From JBLNDG01 sp050261415 (GTDB taxonomy: Bacteria > Bacillota > Clostridia > Lutisporales > Lutisporaceae), in the NCBI GenBank assembly GCA_050261415.1, contig JBLNDG010000047.1, positions 1-8,706 on the forward strand: DNA of 8,706 nucleotides. Reading direction: 5' to 3'. The translations under genes were made by a program, and so were the position numbers. The notes under the pieces are model-generated. The model was not told the origin of the DNA and did not search any database. It saw only the letters and a list, made by a program, of their open reading frames with translations. Within the stretch, counting starts at the first letter, position 1. Every line of letters starts with the position of its first letter. Below, piece after piece: positions 1-6,458 of the stretch.

Positions 1-632
1 GCTGCTCCAATATTATCTTTTATGTTTTTTATGGATTGCTTAAGATCTGCATCCAATCTGGTCTCATACCTGGGGGTTAATTCGCCTTTAAGCGGTTGGC
101 ACCCTATTCCTACATTGAACCGCAACCCGAAGGACTGGCCTTCAGGATTATGCAAATCATATGTATGGCTCTGTATTTTTACTCTTCCCGAATCAACCAT
201 TTCTTTTGCCTGCTTCCATGAGAAATGCGGTATTATTGACGTATCAGCAAGCATAAATGGATGTTTGCCGACATTCCATCCTATAATAAAAATCTCTGCT
301 TTCATTCTGTACTTTTTAAGCAAGGGATATGCATATTCGTAATTGCTCGCATATCCGTCATCAAAGGTTATTATTATCGGTTTCTGCGGAAGCACATTTT
401 TACCTTCCAGAAAACCTGACAGTTCATCAAAAAAGATTGGCGTATATCCTGCTTCTCGAATAGTAGCGAGATCCTTTTCGAATTTTTCAACAGATACTGT
501 TGATGTATTTTCTCCGCTATATTGCTGTTCCAGATTGTGATACAGGAGAACCGGAACAAATACCGGCTCAGTATCTGCGTGAACTGTTGAAAACATGAGT
601 AGTATAATAAATGCGAATATAAGACTTTTCAT
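1..632 (-). CDS. Secreted polysaccharide deacetylase (NodB-type), C-terminus cut off by window edge
   Basis: The visible 210 residues are the N-terminal part of a carbohydrate esterase family 4 protein, which removes N- or O-acetyl groups from cell-wall or other polysaccharides using a metal ion. Residues 1-19 are a signal peptide (MKSLIFAFIILLMFSTVHA), so it acts outside the membrane. Motifs seen: VLLYHNL (28-34), the first NodB motif ITFDDGY (88-94; D91 predicted base, D92 metal ligand) and SHTYDLH (155-161; H156 and H161 metal ligands). Roughly the last part of the NodB barrel lies beyond base 1. The ATG at 632-630 follows AGAAAGG on the minus strand with about 11 bases of spacing. I found no convincing promoter. 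It is separated by a terminator from the next minus-strand gene, so it is probably its own unit. The exact polymer substrate cannot be told from sequence. Confidence 0.93.
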   Translation of the reverse strand, partial: MKSLIFAFIILLMFSTVHADTEPVFVPVLLYHNLEQQYSGENTSTVSVEKFEKDLATIREAGYTPIFFDELSGFLEGKNVLPQKPIIITFDDGYASNYEYAYPLLKKYRMKAEIFIIGWNVGKHPFMLADTSIIPHFSWKQAKEMVDSGRVKIQSHTYDLHNPEGQSFGLRFNVGIGCQPLKGELTPRYETRLDADLKQSIKNIKDNIGA

Positions 633-750
633 CTGTTGGTAACCTTTCTGTAATTACAACTTCATGATTAACATGGTTTTTGTGTGCATCCCCCTACTTA
701 TTCTCCAAAAATTTTTGTTATCCTCCAATTTTCTACAACATTTAGAATTA

Positions 751-785
751 AAAAGCCCTGATGTTTATATAACATCAGGACTTTT
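751..785 (-). terminator. Intrinsic terminator of the 803-1156 gene
   Basis: A perfect 9-bp stem (CCTGATGTT at 757-765 with AACATCAGG at 771-779) has a 5-base loop. It extends through one C/A mismatch into an AAAAG/CTTTT stem. Read on the minus strand it ends GGGCTTTTTAA, a normal U-run. It lies 17 bases beyond the stop of the minus-strand gene. Plus-strand reading also ends in CTTTTCTT, but no plus-strand gene needs it. Confidence 0.85.
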
Positions 786-802
786 CTTCTGCGTCAGGTG
801 TT

Positions 803-1156
803 TTATTCAGTTGTAAGGCTGCGCTTCGGGTCTTCCGCATCTATTACATATGTTTCATACAGGAACAGCTCGCCGCTAAGGGCTGCAAATACAATATTAT
901 CTTCAACATCTATATAGGCCCTTGTCAGGGTATATACAACTCCATTATGCTCATGCATTATACCCTCGAACAGGTTTAGGCAGACTGTTCCTTTTTCAAC
1001 TATAGCTGCAGTCGCTACACTATCCTCTGCCGGATCATTATCAAATATCATATGTACCAGCTCTGTTACTCCATAATCCTCCATCTCAGACCATTTTGTC
1101 TTGATTCTTCCCGACTCAATCAAAGCTTCAAGCTTCATCGTTAATTTTGTAAGCAT
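803..1156 (-). CDS. Small hypothetical protein, 117 residues, soluble
   Basis: I do not recognise this protein. It has no signal peptide or membrane segment and is acidic. The first 35 residues look helical (LTMKLEALIESGRI). The rest is rich in short hydrophobic stretches alternating with polar turns (TVCLNLFEGI, VVYTLTRAYIDVEDNIVFAALSGELFLYE split by turns), suggesting a small beta-rich fold, perhaps a dimer. The start was chosen at ATG 1156-1154 because AGGAGGT (1169-1163) sits 6 bases before it. The reading frame is open back to GTG 1261 (152 residues), but no good ribosome site precedes that GTG. A longer form cannot be excluded, since the extra 35 residues read like normal protein. The gene has its own terminator and is divergent from the 1396 gene across a short intergenic region. 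Confidence 0.75.
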   Translation of the reverse strand: MLTKLTMKLEALIESGRIKTKWSEMEDYGVTELVHMIFDNDPAEDSVATAAIVEKGTVCLNLFEGIMHEHNGVVYTLTRAYIDVEDNIVFAALSGELFLYETYVIDAEDPKRSLTTE

Positions 1157-1162
1157 TCTTAT

Positions 1163-1169
1163 ACCTCCT
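1163..1169 (-). promoter_or_regulatory. Ribosome binding site deciding the start of the 803-1156 gene
   Basis: AGGAGGT on the minus strand, six bases before ATG 1156. It is a full match to the anti-Shine-Dalgarno core. The upstream GTG at 1261 has only AGTGAAAT-like sequence before it, so the shorter protein is preferred. Confidence 0.75.
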
Positions 1170-1302
1170 GCTATTACACTTGTTATGTCTGTTTTTCCCA
1201 ATCTAAGCGCGTTCAATACTTCTTCCCCTTGATCCTCCGGCCTTACCCGGAAGTCAATCACTACATTTCACTAAGCATGCAAGAAGTTACGCTTCTGTTG
1301 CC

Positions 1303-1320
1303 TGTACCAATATTGTACCA
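1303..1320. repeat. Tandem TGTACCA direct repeat, 11-base period
   Basis: TGTACCA-ATAT-TGTACCA is an exact 7-base direct repeat at one-helical-turn spacing. A third, weaker ACCA (ATTACCA ending at 1330) follows one turn on. On the minus strand the second copy reads TGGTACAAT, an extended -10-like element for the leftward gene, but the -35 match is weak. It may be a binding site for a regulator that contacts one DNA face. Function is inferred. Confidence 0.4.
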
Positions 1321-1332
1321 CAAATTACCACG

Positions 1333-1362
1333 CTCTGCACAGTTTACATAACACATGCAGAG
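1333..1362. promoter_or_regulatory. Candidate operator dyad around the -35 box
   Basis: Perfect 7-base inverted arms CTCTGCA (1333-1339) and TGCAGAG (1356-1362) have centres 23 bases apart, close to two helical turns. The arms enclose the -35 box (1343-1348) and most of the spacer of the promoter at 1343-1371. A dimeric repressor bound here would block RNA polymerase. The dyad is seen directly; the operator role is inferred. Confidence 0.5.
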
Positions 1363-1371
1363 TCCTATAAT
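1343..1371 (+). promoter_or_regulatory. Sigma-A-type promoter of the 1396 gene
   Basis: TTTACA (1343-1348, 5 of 6 to consensus), a 17-base spacer, then TATAAT (1366-1371, perfect). Transcription would begin near 1378, giving a short leader of about 18 bases that contains the ribosome site GGGGAGAGG. This is the best promoter in the window. Confidence 0.8.
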
Positions 1372-1395
1372 ATTCTAGAGGGGAGAGGTTTTTGA

Positions 1396-2001
1396 GTGAA
1401 TATAATACTACGGAAGCTTATATATAACGAATCTGAGGTATACCTCATCAATTGGAAAGATAAACCGTGTTTCATGGTATCCGAAGTATCCAAAGCGCTT
1501 GATGGCAGCAATAAAGAGGATATCCAGTTATTCCTCCGGAATAGCGATGAAGCGGTAAAAGGCGTAGATTATGATGTAATAGAAGGCGACGATGCTGCTG
1601 CATTAAGGAAGCAGTTGGACGACAGTGGGGTAAAGAAAAGATTTGCCAAGACTATGATCCTATACTTGTGCGGGTTGAAGAAATACTCTGAATTCAGAAG
1701 GACAATGCAAGTCAAGGACTTTATCAATTATCTCCAGAATAATAAGGTGTGTATAGATCAAAATTCCGGAAGCACCCCGGTAGAGCCCCCTAATGACCTT
1801 CAAAACACTGACACCAGCAGTATAGGATATTCTGAGCTTTTAAAGCATATTGAATTTATGGAGGATTTCGTCAATACAATAAACAAGTTAAACATCTCCT
1901 CCGATAAATCCATTGCTTTTATGAAGGATATGACAAAGTTCCTTGAAGATAACGGTTTAAAGGCCGATAAACTTCTTGCACAGATAAAAAAGTGGGTTTA
2001 A
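1396..2001 (+). CDS. Hypothetical protein, 201 residues, faint BRO-N/antirepressor-like N-terminus
   Basis: The family is not confidently recognised. Residues 1-115 begin with beta-type sequence (KLIYNESEVYLINWKDKPCF) followed by a probable helix (MVSEVSKALDG) and, near 85-115, MILYLCGLKKYSEFRR then VKDFINYL. This order (a folded strand pair, 'valid for a DNA-binding helix', then a hydrophobic strand and helix ending near a Trp/Tyr-Leu) recalls the BRO-N domain of phage antirepressors, but key residues are not clear matches, so this is only a hint. Residues 116-142 are a polar, Pro/Ser/Thr-rich linker; 143-201 are amphipathic helices (LLKHIEFMEDFVNTINKL, LLAQIKKWV) that could oligomerise. There is no signal peptide or membrane segment. 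The GTG start has GGGGAGAGG seven bases before it. It has its own promoter, a dyad over that promoter and its own terminator, so it is a single-gene unit, probably regulated. Confidence 0.85.
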   Translation: MNIILRKLIYNESEVYLINWKDKPCFMVSEVSKALDGSNKEDIQLFLRNSDEAVKGVDYDVIEGDDAAALRKQLDDSGVKKRFAKTMILYLCGLKKYSEFRRTMQVKDFINYLQNNKVCIDQNSGSTPVEPPNDLQNTDTSSIGYSELLKHIEFMEDFVNTINKLNISSDKSIAFMKDMTKFLEDNGLKADKLLAQIKKWV

Positions 2002-2049
2002 TTTCCTTATGGAATATTCTCAGATTCTATCCTGCTCTGATTATTAAAG

Positions 2050-2076
2050 AAAAGCTGGCATTGTGCCAGCTTTTTT
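2050..2076. terminator. Bidirectional terminator between convergent genes
   Basis: A perfect 11-base stem (AAAAGCTGGCA at 2050-2060, TGCCAGCTTTT at 2064-2074) has a 3-base loop. It runs into TTTTTT on the plus strand, and into TTTTCTTT on the minus strand. It lies 48 bases after the 1396-2001 stop and about 33 bases beyond the end of the dipeptidase gene, so it serves both. Confidence 0.93.
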
Positions 2077-2108
2077 ACTATTTCATATTTAACCGGTATC
2101 CGGGATCT

Positions 2109-3542
2109 TTACTGCTGAATGCAGAATATCCTTGCTTCCCTTGCAATCTTGCCGCCGTGATTTGCTGCTTCAAAGGTAACAACATGGAATTTTTCCTTTA
2201 GCGGTTCTTCAACAGTTATGCTAATAGTACCTGTTTCTTTATTAAATTCAGGAATATAAACGTTTCCATCCACTATTACCCTCAGGCTGTCTTCATCAAT
2301 TTCCGAACCTTTATCTGTGGTGACTATTGCAGTTAGTGTAGGAGCTGCATTGTTGATTACCTCTCCCTTTTCCATTGAAGGTTCTATAATTGGAGCTATT
2401 CCGCTATTTTCGTTCTCTGCTGCTTTTCTCCAGACTTCCTTAAATAGTCTTAAAGAGTTCCCTCCAAGTATCTTGTCTATATCACTCTTGGAATACCCTC
2501 TTTCAAGCAGTTCCTCAGTAATATTAGGAACCATCGACGCATCTTGAAGGTCCAGCGGCATATCAGCGCCGTCAAAGTCGGAGCCAAGACCTACATGGTC
2601 TACCCCCACAAGGTTCGCTATGTAATCTATATGGTCAACTAAATTTTTTACCGAAACGTTTTCAGGATCATCACCCAAAAACAAATTGTAGAAATTGACC
2701 TGTATGACACCGCCCCCGTCTGCTATGGCCTTTATCTGTTCATCCTTAAGATTCCGGACATGGTTTTTTATGTTGTATACACAGGAATGGCTGGCCATTA
2801 CCGGTGCTTCGGAGGTTTCAATTGCACCCCAGAAGGTCTCTTCATTCATATGAGATACGTCTACAACCATTCCAAGTCTGTTCATCTCTCTTATAACTTC
2901 ACGGCCAAGCTCCGTCAAGCCCCCGGAAGAAGGTGTCCCATCCCTGTATGCTTCATTTACGCCTTCCCCCAATGCATTGGAATTGCTCCAGGTAAGAGCC
3001 AGCATCCTCACGCCAAGGTCATGGTATTGTCTTAGAAGCTCCAAGCCTGTGGTTTCATTGAGGGAATAACCGCCTTCAATGCTGGATACTGCTGCTACCT
3101 TGCCATCGTTTAATATTCTGTTTATATCCTCAAGGCTTAATGCCAGTTCCATAGTGTCCTGATTATTTTCCAATGTCCAGCGAAGTCCGTTTATCAAAGC
3201 CAATAAACGGCTGTTCCCCCTGATGAAGTTCTGTCCTCCTGTACTAAATGCATATCCTGAAGTATATGCTCCAAAGGTCTGTACATCAACCCCGCCTTGC
3301 TGCATCTTCGGTATATCCAGTTGAAAATCCGTTTCCTCGGCAATATTCACAGCAGGAAGCCAGGTAGAGCGGTCCAGTATATTCAGCAGTGTATCTGAGT
3401 GGGTGTCGACCACTATGGCATCATCATGAATTTTTGCCGCATTTTCTGCGGTAGCAGGAGTCGCATATGACGAGGCAATACTTAGCACAAGGGACATAAT
3501 CACCAATACGGTACATAATATGAATTTCCTTGACCTCTTCAT
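2109..3542 (-). CDS. Secreted membrane-dipeptidase family (M19) peptidase with extra C-terminal domain
   Basis: This is a zinc dipeptidase of peptidase family M19 (renal dipeptidase type), which hydrolyses dipeptides, often including D-residues, with two metal ions. Residues 1-27 are a signal peptide (cleavage likely after SSYA), so it works outside the cell. Visible metal-site motifs: VVDTHSD (H48 and D50), SSIEGGY (E156, bridging glutamate), VVDVSH (H231), ASH (H252) and the family signature DHVGLGSDFDG (315-325). GGNSLRLF (360-367) is the conserved end of the barrel. All expected ligands are present, so it should be active. Residues 396-477 are not part of the usual catalytic domain: the alternating pattern (SLRVIVDGNVYIPEF, GTISITVEE, HVVTFEAANHGGKIA) suggests an Ig-like beta-sandwich appended for binding or anchoring. 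ATG 3542 follows AAGGAGGG at about six bases. It is a single gene ending at the shared hairpin. Natural substrates, possibly wall peptides, are inferred. Confidence 0.95.
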   Translation of the reverse strand: MKRSRKFILCTVLVIMSLVLSIASSYATPATAENAAKIHDDAIVVDTHSDTLLNILDRSTWLPAVNIAEETDFQLDIPKMQQGGVDVQTFGAYTSGYAFSTGGQNFIRGNSRLLALINGLRWTLENNQDTMELALSLEDINRILNDGKVAAVSSIEGGYSLNETTGLELLRQYHDLGVRMLALTWSNSNALGEGVNEAYRDGTPSSGGLTELGREVIREMNRLGMVVDVSHMNEETFWGAIETSEAPVMASHSCVYNIKNHVRNLKDEQIKAIADGGGVIQVNFYNLFLGDDPENVSVKNLVDHIDYIANLVGVDHVGLGSDFDGADMPLDLQDASMVPNITEELLERGYSKSDIDKILGGNSLRLFKEVWRKAAENENSGIAPIIEPSMEKGEVINNAAPTLTAIVTTDKGSEIDEDSLRVIVDGNVYIPEFNKETGTISITVEEPLKEKFHVVTFEAANHGGKIAREARIFCIQQ

Positions 3543-3591
3543 TCAAAACCCTCCTTACCACTTCATAAACCTTCAAACCACCAAATGTACC

Positions 3592-3605
3592 GACAGGTAC
3601 CTGTC
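3592..3605. promoter_or_regulatory. Perfect 14-base palindrome GACAGGTACCTGTC
   Basis: An exact palindrome 50 bases before the dipeptidase start. With the related site at 3636-3650 it shares the half-site CAGGT/ACCTG, so both could bind one dimeric regulator of the leftward gene. I could not place clear -35/-10 boxes beside it. The binding role is inferred. Confidence 0.5.
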
Positions 3606-3635
3606 CGGCTTACTAAAACATCACCCCTCTTTGTT

Positions 3636-3650
3636 GTAGGTTGTACCTGC
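3636..3650. promoter_or_regulatory. Second AGGT-TGT-ACCT dyad
   Basis: GTAGGTTGTACCTGC has AGGT/ACCT arms around TGT with outer G/C pairs matching. It is centred about 45 bases from the palindrome at 3592-3605 and shares its half-site, with a 3-base longer spacing. Confidence 0.35.
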
Positions 3651-3730
3651 CTAATAAAATTGTAAAGCATAGACAACGGTTTTTTTGTAATAATGTTGCA
3701 TCTCGGACTTAAAATGATTCTACACCATTT

Positions 3731-3755
3731 CTGCCGATATCTATCGTTTCGGCAG
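3731..3755. other. Hairpin-capable dyad containing GCCGATAT
   Basis: Arms CTGCCGA (3731-3737) and TCGGCAG (3749-3755) enclose 11 bases. It has no U-run, so it is not a standard terminator. The plus-strand word GCCGATAT (3733-3740) is identical to the -10 box of flagellar sigma factor (SigD) promoters. The nearest TAAA (3710-3713) is 19 bases upstream rather than 15, so a SigD promoter is doubtful. Confidence 0.35.
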
Positions 3756-3888
3756 GAGAGTCAGTACAAACCCATCAATAATGCCCGCGGAGAGCTGCCC
3801 CCCACAGATCTTTCAATAACTTCTTTAAAAACAGTGTATATTGCACTCAAATAATGCTGATTAACAACGGTAACTTGCCCAATTTAAA

Positions 3889-3914
3889 TTACATATTTTT
3901 ACATAATTTACATA
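3889..3914. repeat. Three phased TTACATA direct repeats
   Basis: TTACATA occurs at 3889-3895, 3899-3905 and 3908-3914, about one helical turn apart, ending 11 bases before the TATAAT at 3926. The arrangement resembles sites of OmpR/PhoB-class activators. The units TTTACA (twice) and an upstream TTAACA (3861-3866) resemble the Bacillus PhoP half-site TT(A/T/C)ACA. The region is AT-rich, so chance is possible. Confidence 0.4.
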
Positions 3915-3925
3915 TACCCATAGCT

Positions 3926-3931
3926 TATAAT
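3926..3931 (+). promoter_or_regulatory. Candidate -10 box of the carboxypeptidase promoter
   Basis: TATAAT is a perfect -10. At 17-base spacing the -35 position reads ATAATT, a poor match, which fits an activator-dependent promoter using the TTACATA repeats just upstream. The transcript would start near 3938 and carry a leader of about 130 bases. Confidence 0.45.
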
Positions 3932-4030
3932 CTATAAAAGGCCATCACATTATACGAAAAAGTAGCTTCATTTCTTGAAAATTGCGGTTTCCCGGAGGGG
4001 GGTGATACCGTTGGCATGATATTAATAATC

Positions 4031-4047
4031 ATGAATCCAACATTCAT
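4031..4047. promoter_or_regulatory. ATGAAT-N5-ATTCAT dyad before the carboxypeptidase
   Basis: ATGAATCCAACATTCAT has perfect 6-base arms around five bases and ends 20 bases before the TTG start, next to the ribosome site. The same arms and the same spacing occur at 8172-8188 before the phosphoesterase. As DNA it could be an operator; as RNA the hairpin is AU-rich and weak. Confidence 0.45.
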
Positions 4048-4050
4048 TTA

Positions 4051-4061
4051 AGGAAGAGGTG
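4051..4061 (+). promoter_or_regulatory. Ribosome binding site deciding the carboxypeptidase start
   Basis: AGGAAGAGGTG ends six bases before TTG 4068. The in-frame GTG at 4059 lies inside this site and so is an unlikely start. Confidence 0.75.
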
Positions 4062-4067
4062 AAATAC

Positions 4068-6401
4068 TTGAAAAAGTGGTTATCTTTCCTTGTTATGGCG
4101 GCATTAATCCTGTCCAGCATCCTGCCGGTTACGGCTGCCGACAATGGTACTATAAATGTTCCGGCAGTTATTGTGTATTGCAATGGGGAAGACGAAATCG
4201 GCCAACTGGTTGAAGCGGGCTTGGATATAGCCGGCATAGATTTGATCAACAATGTAGTTACCATAATAATGCACGAGTATGATAAAGAGTATCTTGAAGA
4301 AAACAATTTTACATATGAAGAGCTTAATACGGATAACTTGAATTCAACCACAGCAAAAACTCCTGAGAGCCTCAGCATCGCTTCCACCGCAAGAACAGAT
4401 TATAGAACCTATGAGGAAGTGGAAACAGAACTCCAGGACATTGCGAATACATACCCCGAAATTGCAAAGCTTCATGTCATAGGCCGGTCCTACGAACAAA
4501 GGCCTATGTACGCTCTTGAAATCAGCTCCGCCCTTGGTATTGAAGATGGAAGACCTGAAAGTCTTTATGTTGCAACGCATCATGCCCGTGAATGGCCTTC
4601 GACTGAACTGGCAATGGATCTGGCACGGTACCTTACAGACAACTACAACGAAGATGCCAGAGTAACTTCCATAGTAAATGATATAAGGGTATGGATCATA
4701 CCGCTGGCAAACCCCGACGGTTTCAATTATGCACGTACCACATACGACATGTGGCGAAAGACGAGGAGTTACGACGGTATAGATGACAGAGGAAATCCAA
4801 GCTATGGCGCCGATCCTAACAGAAACTACGGCTACAAATGGGGAGGTGCAGGTGCCTCAACCCTGATGAGGTCGGATACATACTGTGGAGTGAAGCCTTT
4901 CAGTGAATCCGAAATGGCAGCTATCCGTGATTTCTACCTCAAAAGGCATATTATTACCACAATTACCGGGCACACCTATGGGGACCTTATATTATATGCC
5001 TGGGGCTACAAGGGTGAGAAAATAAAAGACCAAAACATCATCGACCTGGCTGAAACATATGCCGGGTGGAACAATGCTACTCCACAGTCAGCCATTACTC
5101 TGTACCCCACAACTGGAGACCTTGTGGACTGGTCGTACGGAGCTCTTAGGAGCATAGCTTATTGCTTTGAGCTCGGCTATGAAGATGTGGGCTTCCACCC
5201 GCCATATGGGGGAATCACCTATGATGGACTGATTACTGACGACAGTGTATTAGGCATTTTAAGGGCAAAAGCCTTCGGAAACAGGTGTGAAACACCGGTA
5301 CCGATAAATGATGCAACAGGCAGCCTGGTTGATTGCAGCTACGGCTATCCTGAAGACTACCCCGAAGATATGAGCGGTAAGATTGCATTGGTAAAAAGAG
5401 GCCAGACTGCTGGAGCACCTTCCTTCACATATAATGCCAAGGTCCAGAATGCACAGAATGCAGGAGCGGCTGGCGTAGTTATCTACAACAATACTGTTGG
5501 CACTGTGTCCACAAACCTTTCTATCAGAGGAGTAACAATCCCTGCAATAGGCATAAACGATGCTGACGGACAGAAGCTTGTGGAAAAGCTTGCTGCCGGC
5601 CAGGAAATAAGTGTGGAAATGAAATCACAAGCGCTTACAGGGGTTTTTCCATACTCTGAGCTCTGGGAGAGAAACCTTCCGGCATTACTGCACAGTATAG
5701 AACAGTCCAAGGTTCAATCAAGCCTAATATTTGGTGCGGTAACCGATAAGCGTACCGGCCAGCCTGTTGCTGCAAAGCTTGATATGATACACACCAATAA
5801 CTATCCTTTATCCAGGTTGGATGAAAATGGCCGGGAGCAGTTGATTGAGGAAACCCTAAATACATCAATAAAAACAGACAACGGTTCATATAACTGGTAT
5901 GTGCTGCCCAGCGAACAGCCTGAGATTGATTCGGCTCCTTATACCATAAATATAAGCGCACCGAACAGGTATGAAGAACAGTTTGAACTTGAAATCCTGA
6001 ACTTTAATGAAACTCATGAATTAAATGCGGAGCTGCAGCCTTATGCGGAGGTGTTGGCTCCCGCAGACAGCAAAGAAAGCTGGAATCCCAATGCAACAAT
6101 TCCATTCAAATTCCTGATCTTTGATAGGGACGGAAATCCTACCCTAATGGATAATGTATCAGTTAAACTTGTTTCCCAAGGAAATGTAGCAGCATCCTTT
6201 GTTGAAGGAAATAAACCGGATTCTGTGCGTTTTGATGAGGAGACCGGCTGTTACATCGTCAATATAAACGGGAATAAGCTGCAGCTTGAAGAAGGCAGCT
6301 ATGATGTGGAAATACAATTCACAGATGCTGACGGACAGGTCAGAACCTATATGACAGAACTTCAGATTGCTGCAAATGGAACAGCAAAAAAAGCGGCATA
6401 A
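4068..6401 (+). CDS. Secreted M14 zinc carboxypeptidase with internal PA domain, 777 residues
   Basis: A metallocarboxypeptidase of family M14A, removing C-terminal residues from peptides outside the cell. Numbering is from TTG 4068. Residues 1-24 are a signal peptide; about 25-107 look like an M14 propeptide. The catalytic domain begins near 112 (YRTYEEV). Zinc ligands are H172 and E175 (HAREW) and H302 (GHTYGD). W229-R230 (MWRKTR), N251-R252 (DPNRN), Y346 and catalytic E368 (CFELGY) match R127, N144/R145, Y248 and E270 of pancreatic carboxypeptidase A; the 22-residue Y-to-E spacing is identical. V353 falls at the specificity position I255, suggesting hydrophobic C-terminal residues. After GFHPPYGGI a protease-associated domain (about 397-522; GKIALVKRG, NAGAAGVVIYNN, IPAIGI) interrupts the fold before the last helix (ELWERNLPALLHSIEQ, 531-546). 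Then follow a carboxypeptidase regulatory-like beta domain (about 553-658) and a PxKF-like beta domain (about 662-768). No anchor is seen. Confidence 0.94.
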   Translation: MKKWLSFLVMAALILSSILPVTAADNGTINVPAVIVYCNGEDEIGQLVEAGLDIAGIDLINNVVTIIMHEYDKEYLEENNFTYEELNTDNLNSTTAKTPESLSIASTARTDYRTYEEVETELQDIANTYPEIAKLHVIGRSYEQRPMYALEISSALGIEDGRPESLYVATHHAREWPSTELAMDLARYLTDNYNEDARVTSIVNDIRVWIIPLANPDGFNYARTTYDMWRKTRSYDGIDDRGNPSYGADPNRNYGYKWGGAGASTLMRSDTYCGVKPFSESEMAAIRDFYLKRHIITTITGHTYGDLILYAWGYKGEKIKDQNIIDLAETYAGWNNATPQSAITLYPTTGDLVDWSYGALRSIAYCFELGYEDVGFHPPYGGITYDGLITDDSVLGILRAKAFGNRCETPVPINDATGSLVDCSYGYPEDYPEDMSGKIALVKRGQTAGAPSFTYNAKVQNAQNAGAAGVVIYNNTVGTVSTNLSIRGVTIPAIGINDADGQKLVEKLAAGQEISVEMKSQALTGVFPYSELWERNLPALLHSIEQSKVQSSLIFGAVTDKRTGQPVAAKLDMIHTNNYPLSRLDENGREQLIEETLNTSIKTDNGSYNWYVLPSEQPEIDSAPYTINISAPNRYEEQFELEILNFNETHELNAELQPYAEVLAPADSKESWNPNATIPFKFLIFDRDGNPTLMDNVSVKLVSQGNVAASFVEGNKPDSVRFDEETGCYIVNINGNKLQLEEGSYDVEIQFTDADGQVRTYMTELQIAANGTAKKAA

Positions 6402-6444
6402 ATTATAGCGGTATAGTAAAAAATATCCCTTGTAAACAATCCTT

Positions 6445-6452
6445 TAGGAGGT
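6445..6452 (+). promoter_or_regulatory. Ribosome binding site supporting TTG 6459
   Basis: TAGGAGGT is followed by six bases and then TTG. It is a full-strength site, and the Rossmann strand (KVAIVGAG) begins at residue 2, so the TTG start is secure. Confidence 0.85.
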
Positions 6453-6458
6453 CCTAGC

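Larger units (their letters stand above)
3543..4067. other. Divergent intergenic region, 525 bases, dense in candidate regulatory signals
   Basis: No protein gene is supported here. From left to right it holds the dipeptidase ribosome site, two CAGGT/ACCTG dyads (3592-3605, 3636-3650), an AT-rich stretch, a hairpin with a GCCGATAT core (3731-3755), a GC-rich patch (about 3780-3810), phased TTACATA repeats (3889-3914), TATAAT (3926-3931), an unusually G-rich stretch (GGAGGGGGG near 3994) and a dyad (4031-4047) just before the carboxypeptidase ribosome site. The longest frame in the patch, on the minus strand at roughly 3767-3880, has no start with a ribosome site. Confidence 0.7.

Noticed and set aside
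22..540. Plus-strand frames over the deacetylase
   Set aside because: They are shadows of the minus-strand gene, which has all NodB motifs and a signal peptide.
1157..1261. N-terminal extension of the small gene to GTG 1261 (152 residues)
   Set aside because: There is no ribosome site before that GTG, while ATG 1156 has a perfect AGGAGGT at six bases. Kept as an alternative.
3710..3740. SigD (flagellar) promoter
   Set aside because: The -10 word is perfect, but TAAA is 19 rather than 15 bases upstream, and no motility gene is near.
4059..4067. GTG 4059 as the carboxypeptidase start
   Set aside because: It lies within the ribosome binding site itself; TTG 4068 has correct spacing and begins a standard signal peptide (MKKWLSFLVMAALIL).
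3543..4067. Known riboswitch or T-box in the long intergenic region
   Set aside because: I looked for the T-box core and cyclic-di-GMP type core sequences and did not find them.
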